Both the position numbers and the translations under genes were made by a program. DNA of 64,000 nucleotides. Origin: Phycisphaerae bacterium (GTDB lineage Bacteria > Planctomycetota > Phycisphaerae > Phycisphaerales > UBA1924). The notes under the pieces are model-generated. The model worked only from the letters and a program-made list of their open reading frames with translations. It was not told the origin of the DNA and ran no database searches. Within the stretch, counting starts at the first letter, position 1; every line of letters starts with the position of its first letter. Below, piece by piece: positions 34,413-42,243 of the stretch. Where the stretch lies: the NCBI GenBank assembly GCA_002706885.1, contig PAKY01000011.1, positions 1 to 64,000 on the forward strand, read 5' to 3'.

Positions 34413-35873
34413 TTACGCCGGGCAGCCCTGCCCGAAGAGGCGGAGGAACTCGACCACGTCGGCGATATCGAGCGTGCCGAACGGCGCGGCAAAGTCGATC
34501 GCGAGATCGCCCGCGCCGAAGCCACTCAGGAACGCGACGACGTCGGCGACGTCGAGATCACCGAACGGCGCCGCGAGGTCTGCGGCGTTGCAGCCGCCGG
34601 CGGGGATGGTCACCGTCAGCGTCGCGCTCGAGGCCACGAAGTCGGCGCCGTCGACCGCAGTCGACGCGAGCGAGATCGAAATGTTCGAGCCGTCGTCGAG
34701 CACGCCGGTCAGTTCGACGTCGCGCTCGGACACTTCGATGGGCGAGTTGCCGGGGCCGTCGATGGGCGTACCGCCGATCGAGAATTCGCTACCGACGAGG
34801 TTGAACGTCGACCCGGCGTCGACGCTGTAGACGCCGACCTCGCCGCCGCTCTGGGTAGCGGTCGCGCTCTGAAGCGTGAGATCGGTGATGCTGCCGCCTT
34901 CGATGGTGACAACGCCGTCGCGTTCAGCGATGGTCTCGCCGAGTTCGCCACCGAGCAGTTCGAGCGTGCCGCCACCGCGACGCAGGCGGAGGCCGTCGGC
35001 GACCGTGCCACCGCTCACGCGGGCCACGCCGCCGGAGAAGACGCGAGTGTTGGATCCAACGGCGCCACCGCTGACGACGAGTTCGCCGAAGATCGAGGCG
35101 TTGTCGGCGATCGTGCCGTCCTGCATCTCAAGCGATCCGCCGGAACGGACGCTCGGCGCCTCGCCGAGGTCTCCGCCGGTCATGACAGCTGCTGTTCCTT
35201 CGCCGACGTCGAGGCCCGGACCGACGAAAGCGGGGCTGGCGATCAGTAGGCTCGAGTTGATCACAGCCGCGTTGTTGCCGATCGAGCCGCCGGTGAATTC
35301 GACGGTGGCGTTCTCGACAATGAGACGCTCGAACGTCTCGCCACCGCTGATGATGAGCGAACCGCCGGTGATCGAAGCGTCGGCGCCGAGCGAGCCACCG
35401 CTGATCGCGATGTCCGAGTTCTCGCCGCTGAAGAGCGGCCCGACGGCGCCGCCGGCGATCACGACCTCGGAGCCGTCGGTAGCCGTCAGTTCCTGCTCGA
35501 CCGTGCCGCCCTCGACGTTGAGCGACGCGCCGAGCTGAAGCGTCAGCGCGCGGCGGATGACACCCTCAAGCAGATTGATGGTCACGTTCCCGGACGCGAT
35601 CGCGTTGTTGCCGATTGCGCCGCCGAGGACGTTGATCTCGATGTTTTCGTCGGAGCCGTCGGTGTCGCCGATGAGAAACGGCGATCCTGTGGTGCTCTCG
35701 ACGAGACCGAACTGGAACACGTTGACCTGCGTGTCCGAGCCGACGCTCCCTGAGATCGTGCGGTCCTCACCCTGCAGATTGACGACGAACTCGAAGTTCG
35801 CAGGATCCGATTGCCCGCTCACCGCGACGGTGAGCAGGGCAAGGGCTCCGATAGATGACGTACGAATAAACAT
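34413..35873 (-). CDS. Secreted beta-helix-like repeat protein with duplicated C-terminal module
   Basis: A 486-residue protein with a signal peptide (about residues 1-21). Residues about 80-330 are short imperfect repeats with the pattern [VS]SGG.[VL]G.[NS][AT].[VI], e.g. GGAIGNNAIASGNVTI, GGSLGADASITGGSLI and GGAVGSNTRVFSGGVA, likely forming a right-handed parallel beta-helix. The C-terminus carries two copies of a module (ADLAAPFGDLDVADVVAFLSGFGAG and IDFAAPFGTLDIADVVEFLRLFGQG) ending in GCPA. It looks like a dockerin-like or sorting module found at the ends of Phycisphaerales secreted proteins. GGAGAAAG upstream of the ATG at 35873 fixes the start. Surface location is inferred; function unknown. 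Confidence 0.85.
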   Translation of the reverse strand: MFIRTSSIGALALLTVAVSGQSDPANFEFVVNLQGEDRTISGSVGSDTQVNVFQFGLVESTTGSPFLIGDTDGSDENIEINVLGGAIGNNAIASGNVTINLLEGVIRRALTLQLGASLNVEGGTVEQELTATDGSEVVIAGGAVGPLFSGENSDIAISGGSLGADASITGGSLIISGGETFERLIVENATVEFTGGSIGNNAAVINSSLLIASPAFVGPGLDVGEGTAAVMTGGDLGEAPSVRSGGSLEMQDGTIADNASIFGELVVSGGAVGSNTRVFSGGVARVSGGTVADGLRLRRGGGTLELLGGELGETIAERDGVVTIEGGSITDLTLQSATATQSGGEVGVYSVDAGSTFNLVGSEFSIGGTPIDGPGNSPIEVSERDVELTGVLDDGSNISISLASTAVDGADFVASSATLTVTIPAGGCNAADLAAPFGDLDVADVVAFLSGFGAGDLAIDFAAPFGTLDIADVVEFLRLFGQGCPA

Positions 35874-36174
35874 GCGCTTTCTCCACACCCCCAACATGTC
35901 GTTTTCACTCCAGCGACCACCGTTGCTCGCGCGGCGGATGAGACGGTCGCTACAACGGACGCGGGCGCTGTCGCTCGTCGCTGCCCGGTCGTTGCCTCTG
36001 GTCTACGGAAGCCGGCGCAGACGGGTTGCGTCGCATCCGCGTTGACGGCGAGGTTTCCCGAATGTGTCCCACGATCGAACCGCCCGACTCAGGCGGGCGA
36101 TATCGCGACCACTGTGCGCACAGCGTGTTCCATCCGGAATCGAAATGATCGACTCCAAAGTCCGAAGAGAGCGG
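35874..36174. other. 301-bp intergenic region
   Basis: It lies between the beta-helix protein gene and the MBL hydrolase gene, both on the minus strand. It must hold the promoter of the former, but no good -35/-10 pair stood out. Open frames here lack an SD and typical coding character; I see no gene or RNA. Confidence 0.5.
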
Positions 36175-36831
36175 TCAGGGGCGCACGAACGGGTTGGTGG
36201 CTTTCTCGCGTCCGATCGTGGTCGACGGCCCGTGGCCGGGATACACCGTCGTCTCATCGGGTAAGGAATAGAGACGATCGCGGATGGAACGTTCGAGTTG
36301 TTCGAATGAGCACCCCGGGAAGTCGGTGCGTCCGATGGAACCGTTGAACAGAGCGTCGCCGGCGAGCACGATCCCAGCCGCAGCGTTGTAGAGCGAGACG
36401 CTTCCGGGCGAGTGCCCAGGCGTGTGGCGGACCTCCCAGGCGACGCCCGCCAACTCGACCTTCTCCCCGTCCTTGAGGAGACGACCTGCGGGCGGAGCCG
36501 TGACCTCCGATCCGCTAAACATCGACAGGTTCAGCCTCGCATCGGTCAGCCAGTCGCCCTCGTTTTCGTGGATCCAGATTGGAGCGTCCGGGAACCGCTT
36601 GCGGGCGTTGAAGAGCCCTGCGATGTGGTCCACGTGTGCGTGCGTGAGCACGATGACCGAGGGCGGCGTCTCGCAACGCTCCGCGGCGTCGAGCAGCGCC
36701 GCGGGCGACTCCCCGCAATCGACGATCGCGGGCGGGATCGACGCGTCCTCGCTCGAGCGGAGGAGGTAGCAATTCGTGCCGTACGCCCCGAGGACGTACC
36801 CTTCGATCTCGATCGGTCCGTGCCGTGTCAT
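36175..36831 (-). CDS. MBL-fold metallo-hydrolase (glyoxalase II-like)
   Basis: A 218-residue protein with the metallo-beta-lactamase motifs THAHVDHIAG (HxHxDH), HTPGHSPGSVSL (third His), VLAGDALF (bridging Asp) and a terminal YPGHGPSTTI (last His). The shape and length match the glyoxalase II-like group, which hydrolyses thioesters. The exact substrate is unknown. It is divergent from the cupin gene, 60 bp away. Confidence 0.9.
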   Translation of the reverse strand: MTRHGPIEIEGYVLGAYGTNCYLLRSSEDASIPPAIVDCGESPAALLDAAERCETPPSVIVLTHAHVDHIAGLFNARKRFPDAPIWIHENEGDWLTDARLNLSMFSGSEVTAPPAGRLLKDGEKVELAGVAWEVRHTPGHSPGSVSLYNAAAGIVLAGDALFNGSIGRTDFPGCSFEQLERSIRDRLYSLPDETTVYPGHGPSTTIGREKATNPFVRP

Positions 36832-36891
36832 GGGCGACTCTAGCCCGCGGGCTCTTCGGATCGAACGCTCAGGATCGAAGGAGGACCGGTG

Positions 36892-37263
36892 ATGCCCGTG
36901 ATCAGGAACATCGACGACACGCCCCGTTCACCCGTGCAGATGGATGGGGTCAGCGGCGCCAGCATGGCGATCATGGTCGGGCGAGAGGACGGCGCGCCGA
37001 ACTTCGCCCTTCGTCAGTTCGAGGTCGAGCCCGGCGGCCACACACCGCGCCACAGCCACGACTACGAGCACGAGGTCTACGTCGTTTCGGGCACAGGCGA
37101 GATCCTGCTTGAAGGGGCGTACCGCCCGATCCGCGGCGGCGATGTGATCTATGTGCCCGCTGAGGAGGAGCATCAGTTTCGCGCGAGCGGCGCGGATCCG
37201 CTGCGTTTCCTTTGTGCCGTTCCCGTGAGCCGAAACTGCGGCGATCCGACACCGGGCAGCTAG
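36892..37263 (+). CDS. Small cupin-domain protein
   Basis: A 123-residue single-domain cupin. Motif 1 is PGGHTPRHSHDYEHEVYVVSG (His, His, Glu metal ligands) and motif 2 is GDVIYVPAEEEHQFRA (His). It probably binds a metal; no reaction can be assigned. AAGGAGG lies 7 bp before the ATG at 36892. Its stop overlaps the lspA stop on the opposite strand by 4 bp, sharing CTAG. Confidence 0.9.
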   Translation: MPVIRNIDDTPRSPVQMDGVSGASMAIMVGREDGAPNFALRQFEVEPGGHTPRHSHDYEHEVYVVSGTGEILLEGAYRPIRGGDVIYVPAEEEHQFRASGADPLRFLCAVPVSRNCGDPTPGS

Positions 37264-37928
37264 GTCGAGGCTTTCGCCTCGCCTTCGGGCGTCGGTGCGC
37301 CAGCGTCTTCGATCGCGGCCTTTGGCGCGGGGCGGATCCAGCTCACAATCAGCAGGATCGCGATGCCGACGATCAGCCAGAGATCAGCGATGTTGGAGAC
37401 GTACGGCCAGACCTCGTCCGAACCGTTGGGCCACGATCCGAACGGGAGCTTCATGCCCGGCAGGGGATGGATGAAGTCCCGCACGCAAGCGAACGCCATG
37501 CGGTCGTAGAGATTCCCGATGCCTCCCGCGATGAGCAGCCCGATGCCGGTATGCGCCCAGCGATCGCGCGACCGCGTCCACGACCGGAACATCCAGAGCG
37601 CGAAAGCGATCGCCGCGACCGTGAATCCGATGAACACGACGCGCCGTCCCGCGCCGATGCCGAAGACCGCTCCGGGGTTGAGCACCAGCGTGAAGTCGAG
37701 GAGGCCTGGGAGAACGGTCACAGGATCGTGACGCGGGACGAGGCTGCCGAGTTGTTCCGCGTTGAGCACGTCCTGGCGCGTGATCCGGACTGGAACGTCT
37801 GCGACGTGCTCGAACGCGAGCCACTTGCTGAGCAGATCCGTCGCGGCGCCCACGATGATCACGCCAAGCAGCCATATCCAAGCCGCGGTATTCGGGTGAG
37901 CGTTGTCGTTCGGGTCGGCCCGGGTCAC
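37260..37928 (-). CDS. lspA: Lipoprotein signal peptidase (signal peptidase II)
   Basis: A 222-residue integral membrane aspartic protease that removes signal peptides from lipoproteins after lipid modification. It has four hydrophobic helices and the conserved NPGAVFGI, GGIGNLYDR (first catalytic Asp) and YVSNIADLWL (second catalytic Asp) motifs. It is larger than E. coli LspA (164 residues) because of a longer first periplasmic loop and tail. The GTG at 37928 overlaps the stop of the DksA-like gene as GTGA, so translation is probably coupled. It should process the lipoproteins encoded at 1332, 9775 and 23332. Confidence 0.93.
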   Translation of the reverse strand: MTRADPNDNAHPNTAAWIWLLGVIIVGAATDLLSKWLAFEHVADVPVRITRQDVLNAEQLGSLVPRHDPVTVLPGLLDFTLVLNPGAVFGIGAGRRVVFIGFTVAAIAFALWMFRSWTRSRDRWAHTGIGLLIAGGIGNLYDRMAFACVRDFIHPLPGMKLPFGSWPNGSDEVWPYVSNIADLWLIVGIAILLIVSWIRPAPKAAIEDAGAPTPEGEAKAST

Positions 37929-38908
37929 ACGCCGCCGCGCCGTTCCATCGCCCGTGCCGCTTCGATCGAATAGCGAGCCCACGGGAGCTCCTCGAGCCGC
38001 GCCGGGTTGATCGGTTTGCCGGTCATCTCGCACAGCCCGAACGTGCCCGCCTCGATCCGACCGAGAGCGTCATCGATCTCACGGATCAGACGCCGATCGG
38101 CAGCCGCCAGGTCGAGTGAGAGCGCCGCGTCGTAGCTGTCGCCGCCCTGGTCGGTGGTGTTCTGCGGTGTGTGGGTCTCGCCACCGCCCGCGCCCATCAG
38201 CGCTTCGCTCTCAAGGTTCTCGATATCACCGAGCAACTCACGACGCTTCGCGTAGAGGAGCGAGCGGTACTTGTTGAGCTGCGGCTTCGTGAACGCCTTC
38301 TTCTTCTGTGTGGAGGCAGAACTGCTCGTTGAGGGCTTCTTGTCTGACCGCGGAGCCGAGGGAATCAGCGGAGCGCGGCGCTTCACGCCTGGCCCCAGAA
38401 GTGGGGCCTCGTTCTGACCGAGCGTCACCGTCGGCTTCGCGGGCTTCGACCGCCGCGACGATCGCTTTGACACGATCGTGATGCCCTTCCGCTTGGGCTT
38501 GTCATCGCCGGCCGAAACCCCGCCCTGCTTTGGGGTCTCCGTAGCCGCCTTCTTTGTTGCCGCCTTTTTCGTGACCGCCTTCTTCGTTACTGCCTTCTTT
38601 GAGGGGGCCTGCTTCGAACTAGCATTCTTCGAAGCGGACGGCTTCGATGTAGCGGCCTTCTTGGCCGTCTTCTTCGCCGCGGACTTCTTCGCCGTCTTTT
38701 TTGCGACAGCCTTCTTCGAAGCCGCCTTCTTTGTCGCTGGCGCCTTCTTCGTGATCATCTTGGAAACACCCTTTGCCGCAGACTTCCCGGAGACCTTTTT
38801 GGATGGACCGGAAGTGCGCGCGGCCGACTTCTTCTTCACGCCGCTGGAGCGTGCAGGAGTCTTCGCCGTCGCGGCCTTCTTCTTGGTTGACCGGCTGGTC
38901 TTCGCCAA
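37925..38908 (-). CDS. DksA/TraR-like protein with histone H1-like basic tail
   Basis: A 327-residue protein in two parts. Residues 1-200 are low-complexity and strongly basic, with repeated KKA/KKAV/AAKK units like histone H1 or bacterial H1-like proteins. Residues about 205-327 are DksA/TraR-like: a coiled-coil hairpin with the DxxDxA tip motif (Asp257, Asp260, Ala262), then GTFGLCEMTGKPI where only Cys293 of the four zinc cysteines remains. DksA-type proteins enter the RNA polymerase secondary channel and adjust initiation; the tail may bind DNA. It is coupled to lspA by a GTGA overlap, and has a good promoter at 38971-38999. Confidence 0.88.
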   Translation of the reverse strand: MAKTSRSTKKKAATAKTPARSSGVKKKSAARTSGPSKKVSGKSAAKGVSKMITKKAPATKKAASKKAVAKKTAKKSAAKKTAKKAATSKPSASKNASSKQAPSKKAVTKKAVTKKAATKKAATETPKQGGVSAGDDKPKRKGITIVSKRSSRRSKPAKPTVTLGQNEAPLLGPGVKRRAPLIPSAPRSDKKPSTSSSASTQKKKAFTKPQLNKYRSLLYAKRRELLGDIENLESEALMGAGGGETHTPQNTTDQGGDSYDAALSLDLAAADRRLIREIDDALGRIEAGTFGLCEMTGKPINPARLEELPWARYSIEAARAMERRGGV

Positions 38909-38970
38909 ACGCGGAGCCCTCGTGCGATCGCCCGAACAAAGTGCATCCTCTGCTCACGGAATCGCGGCCA

Positions 38971-38999
38971 ACATTACGCAATCACGCCCTCCCAGTCAA
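38971..38999 (-). promoter_or_regulatory. Candidate sigma-70 promoter for the DksA-like gene and lspA
   Basis: On the minus strand, TTGACT (38999-38994) and TAATGT (38976-38971) are separated by 17 bp and lie 63 bp upstream of the DksA-like start. This is one of the best promoter matches in the window. Confidence 0.65.
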
Positions 39000-39041
39000 A
39001 GCCGGGCGCGATCGAGATGGCGCTCCCAGAGCGACAAGGCC

Positions 39042-40061
39042 CTATTTCTTGGCCGGGGCGGGCGTTTCGGCGTGAACCGTGGTGACGATGATCGGCTTCT
39101 CGACCGAAAAACGCCCGATCCTGCGGAACCGCTCGTAGCGAGCCTGAACCAGGCGGTCGAGCTCGTAGGTCGTCAGATCCTCGAGCTGCTTCACGATCCA
39201 CGCCGAGAGGTTCGCCGCGGCCTGTTGGGGATCCCGATGGGCGCCGCCGAGGGGTTCCTCGATGACGTCGTCCACCACCCCCAGATCAAGGTTGTCCGCG
39301 GCGGAGAGTCGGAGGGCGGTCGCCGCTTCGTTGTTGGTCTGTTCGTTTGCCTGCTTCCAGAGAATCGCGGCGCACCCTTCCGGGCTGATCACCGAATACC
39401 AAGCGTGGCGCATCATCGCGACCCGGTCCGCGACCGCGATTCCGAGGGCGCCGCCCGAGCCGCCCTCGCCGATCACGACGCTCACGATCGGAGTCCGGAG
39501 CCGGCTCATCTCGAGCATGTTCTCAGCGATCGCCTGAGCCTGACCGCGTTCTTCCGCCCCGATGCCGGGGTAGGCGCCGGGCGTATCGACGAGCGTGACG
39601 ATCGGAAGGCCGTACTTCTCGGCGAGCTTCATCTTCGCGAGGGCCTTGCGATACCCCTCGGGATGGGCGCAACCGAAGTGGCACGCGAGTTTCTCCTCGG
39701 TCGTCTTGCCCTTCTGATGGCCGACGACGAGGCACTTAAACCGCCCAATTCGAGCGAAGCCCGTCACGATGGCGGGGTCGTCACCGTGGCGGCGGTCGCC
39801 GTGGAGTTCGAGGAAGTCGCGGCAGGTGAAGCCCACGTAGTCCCTCGTCTGGGGGCGGCCCGGGTGGCGGGCGACGCGAACGGTCTGCCACGGCGTCAGC
39901 TTGCCGTAGACGTCGCGGAGCATCGCGTCGCGTTCCTGCGAGAGCGCAGCGACATCGATCTTCTCGGCGCCAGCGTTCCCGACGCCACGCTTCGCTTCGT
40001 CGATCCGACGCTCGCAGGCAACGATCTCGCGTTCGAAGTCCAACTGGTAAAACTGAGACAA
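39042..40061 (-). CDS. accA: Acetyl-CoA carboxylase carboxyltransferase subunit alpha
   Basis: A 339-residue AccA: LDFEREIVACERRIDE coiled start, RDYVGFTCRDFLELHGDR, VTLVDTPGAYPGIGAEERGQA, VVIGEGGSGGALGIAVAD, and SVISPEGCAAILWK. It forms the carboxyltransferase half that makes malonyl-CoA for fatty acid synthesis, with AccD encoded elsewhere. The TTG at 40061 is preceded by AAGGAG six bases away and gives the family's normal N-terminus; further upstream starts would add a basic segment with no match. It is divergent from proC. Confidence 0.95.
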   Translation of the reverse strand: MSQFYQLDFEREIVACERRIDEAKRGVGNAGAEKIDVAALSQERDAMLRDVYGKLTPWQTVRVARHPGRPQTRDYVGFTCRDFLELHGDRRHGDDPAIVTGFARIGRFKCLVVGHQKGKTTEEKLACHFGCAHPEGYRKALAKMKLAEKYGLPIVTLVDTPGAYPGIGAEERGQAQAIAENMLEMSRLRTPIVSVVIGEGGSGGALGIAVADRVAMMRHAWYSVISPEGCAAILWKQANEQTNNEAATALRLSAADNLDLGVVDDVIEEPLGGAHRDPQQAAANLSAWIVKQLEDLTTYELDRLVQARYERFRRIGRFSVEKPIIVTTVHAETPAPAKK

Positions 40062-40167
40062 GGCCAACTCCTTCGCCGCCCGAGGCGGACCCGGGGTCCT
40101 TGGATTCCTGATCGAGATACTAGAACGCCGACCCATCCGCGGCGCCACGCCCTCCCGGAGGAACACG

Positions 40168-40998
40168 ATGAACCACGATCAGACGCCCTCTCTCATCGTT
40201 ATCGGCGGGGGCGCGATGGCCCAGGCCATCGTTTTTGGCGCCGCGGAGCGCGGGATCCTCGATCTGGAGCGGTGCGTCGTCGTCGATCCTTCGGACGATA
40301 AGCGGCGGTTGTTCCCCAACGCCGCGGGAACGGCGGACGAGGCGGTCAATCGCATCCGGGCGTTTGAGACCTCGCAGCGGGCCGAGATACTGCTCGCCGT
40401 GAAACCGCAGTCGCTCGATGCGGTCGCCCAAGCCTGGTCGGCGCACGCGTCGGGGCGGGTGGTGATCTCAATCCTCGCGGGCACAACCGTCGCCAAGCTT
40501 TCGTCCGCGTTCCCGAGCGCCACGCCCGTCCGCGTGATGCCGAACACGCCCGCGAAGATCGGCCTCGGGATGTCCGCGATCGCCCGTCCGGATGTCCCGG
40601 AATCCGCGGCAACGGCGCGGACCATCTTCGGTGCGATCGGCGACGTCATCGAAATCGATGAAGCGATCATGGACGCGTTCACGGCTCTGGCTGGCAGCGG
40701 TCCGGCGTACGTCTTCTACCTCGCGCAGGCCATGGCGACGGCCGGCGCGTCGCTCGGTCTGTCGCCGATCGACGCGGATCGCGCTGCCCGTCAAACCATC
40801 CTCGGCGCCGCGTCGCTCCTGTCAGCGGAGCCGGAGACGACCGCCGAGGAGCTTCGTGCCCGCGTGACCAGCAAGGGAGGCACAACGGCTGCCGCGACCT
40901 GCGTGCTCGACGACGTGGGGGTTCTCGCGATCGTTCAGCGGGCGATGACGGCGGCAAGAGATCGCGGGCGGGAGCTTGGGGCGCAGGCAGTGTCCTAG
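40168..40998 (+). CDS. proC: Pyrroline-5-carboxylate reductase
   Basis: A 276-residue protein with the N-terminal Rossmann motif VIGGGAMAQAI, LAVKPQSLDAV, VRVMPNTPAKIGLGM, and the C-terminal GSGPAYVFYL and VTSKGGTTAAA helices typical of ProC. It reduces pyrroline-5-carboxylate to proline with NAD(P)H. GGAGGAACACG precedes the ATG, giving a good ribosome site. A palindromic repeat follows the stop. Confidence 0.95.
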   Translation: MNHDQTPSLIVIGGGAMAQAIVFGAAERGILDLERCVVVDPSDDKRRLFPNAAGTADEAVNRIRAFETSQRAEILLAVKPQSLDAVAQAWSAHASGRVVISILAGTTVAKLSSAFPSATPVRVMPNTPAKIGLGMSAIARPDVPESAATARTIFGAIGDVIEIDEAIMDAFTALAGSGPAYVFYLAQAMATAGASLGLSPIDADRAARQTILGAASLLSAEPETTAEELRARVTSKGGTTAAATCVLDDVGVLAIVQRAMTAARDRGRELGAQAVS

Positions 40999-41002
40999 AT
41001 CA

Positions 41003-41047
41003 CAGATCGCCGGATCGGATCGAGCGATCTGAGCGTGTGGCGATCTG
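41003..41047. repeat. Intergenic palindrome after proC
   Basis: CAGATCGCC (41003-41011) has a perfect inverse at 41039-41047. The left side continues in 8-bp steps (CAGATCGC, CGGATCGG). It fills most of the gap between proC and the convergent ABC permease gene, and resembles the element at 17255-17307 (shared CAGATC words). It may also serve as a terminator. Confidence 0.6.
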
Positions 41048-41070
41048 AACATCCGTCATCTGGCAAATGT

Positions 41071-42243
41071 CTAGAAGTCTCGCCGAACAAAGATGACGCA
41101 CGCAATCCCGAGGATGAACAGCTCAAATCCGACCGATGTCCCCAATACCCATGCGAGCGAACGGTCACGCTTTGCGGCGTCCACGCGCTCCGCTACGCGG
41201 GGGTCGTTGAACGCCTGATCGTCGTCGCTCATGGAGTCTGGTGGTGGGACATCGCTCGATGCTCCGGTCGTGCGATTGAGGTCATCCTCTGAGATCAAGT
41301 GACGTGTCAAGAGCTGGATCGTCTCCTGCGTCTTCGGGAAGACCACTTTCAAAAGGGTTACCCTGCTCGACCATGACGTCCAATTCTCGACGGACTCTCG
41401 TCGATCCACCAGCCGCTGCCGGGACGGGCCGAGCGCAATGTTCACGGCGTTGCGCCGCTCGTCGAGATCCTTGATCTCTTCGCCTTCAGGGGTGGTGATC
41501 TGTTCGTCGCGAGCTTCGACGTTCTGGATCATCCGGTCGGACAGGGCGATCTGGCGATCAAGGTTTGCCTCGGCGTCCTCAAGCCGGAGTATCGCGCTCT
41601 CACGCTGGAGAAGCAGTACGTCGTCCGCCGAGTTCACGATGAAAACCACGACCCAGAAACCCACAGTCAGCAGGAGTGTCGCGATCGTCGAGCGGGTAAG
41701 CAGACCGAGCAGCACGCATACGCAGAACAGGTAGCTGAAGAAGAGCACGACGATCGGGACAGCGAGGAACAGGCTCGGCTCCACGACGCCGCCGCGGAGC
41801 CACAGCACTAGGAAGCATCCCCCGCTAAAGACGAGCACCTGCATGGCGACGAACAGCAGACCGGTCGCGAACTTCGTCAGCAGGAGCCGGATTCGGCCCA
41901 TCGGCTTGCTCAGCAGCATTTCGATCGAACCGCCCGTGATCATGTCCGGGATCATCGCGGCGGTCGATATCAGAGCCAGAATCGTCGAGACCCAAGTGAG
42001 AAACGGAACGCCCCAGGTGACAAACTGGAGCTCGTAGAAGAGCTGTTTCGAAACGAACTGTTCGTTGAATGGGCTCTCGAAGCCCCAATGGAAGAAGGTG
42101 ACGCCCCGTTCGTTGATGCCCAGGCCCGCGTAAATCGCGATCATGAGCACATTCAGCCCGATCGCGATCCAAAACAGCTTCTTTGCGTTCAACTCGCGGT
42201 ACGCGTCTACCAACAGCGTGGTGGTCTGCGTCAATGCTCTCAC
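41071..42243 (-). CDS. ABC-2 type transporter permease
   Basis: A 390-residue membrane protein with about six helices: FWIAIGLNVLMIAIYAGLG near the N-terminus, TWVSTILALISTAAM, LLFVAMQVLVFSGGCFLVLWL, VPIVVLFFSYLFCVCVLLGLL, LLLTVGFWVVVFIV and a last helix near the C-terminus. A long hydrophilic, partly coiled loop (about residues 210-345) precedes the last helix. It is the membrane part of an exporter with the ATPase encoded just upstream; GTG at 42243 overlaps that gene's stop by 4 bp (GTGA). Substrate unknown. Confidence 0.85.
   Translation of the reverse strand: MRALTQTTTLLVDAYRELNAKKLFWIAIGLNVLMIAIYAGLGINERGVTFFHWGFESPFNEQFVSKQLFYELQFVTWGVPFLTWVSTILALISTAAMIPDMITGGSIEMLLSKPMGRIRLLLTKFATGLLFVAMQVLVFSGGCFLVLWLRGGVVEPSLFLAVPIVVLFFSYLFCVCVLLGLLTRSTIATLLLTVGFWVVVFIVNSADDVLLLQRESAILRLEDAEANLDRQIALSDRMIQNVEARDEQITTPEGEEIKDLDERRNAVNIALGPSRQRLVDRRESVENWTSWSSRVTLLKVVFPKTQETIQLLTRHLISEDDLNRTTGASSDVPPPDSMSDDDQAFNDPRVAERVDAAKRDRSLAWVLGTSVGFELFILGIACVIFVRRDF

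Noticed and set aside
38500-38900. Repetitive TTCTTCGCC-type sequence that could be taken for a CRISPR or minisatellite
   Set aside because: It is the complement of Lys/Ala codons of the basic tail; units vary in length and there are no unique spacers.
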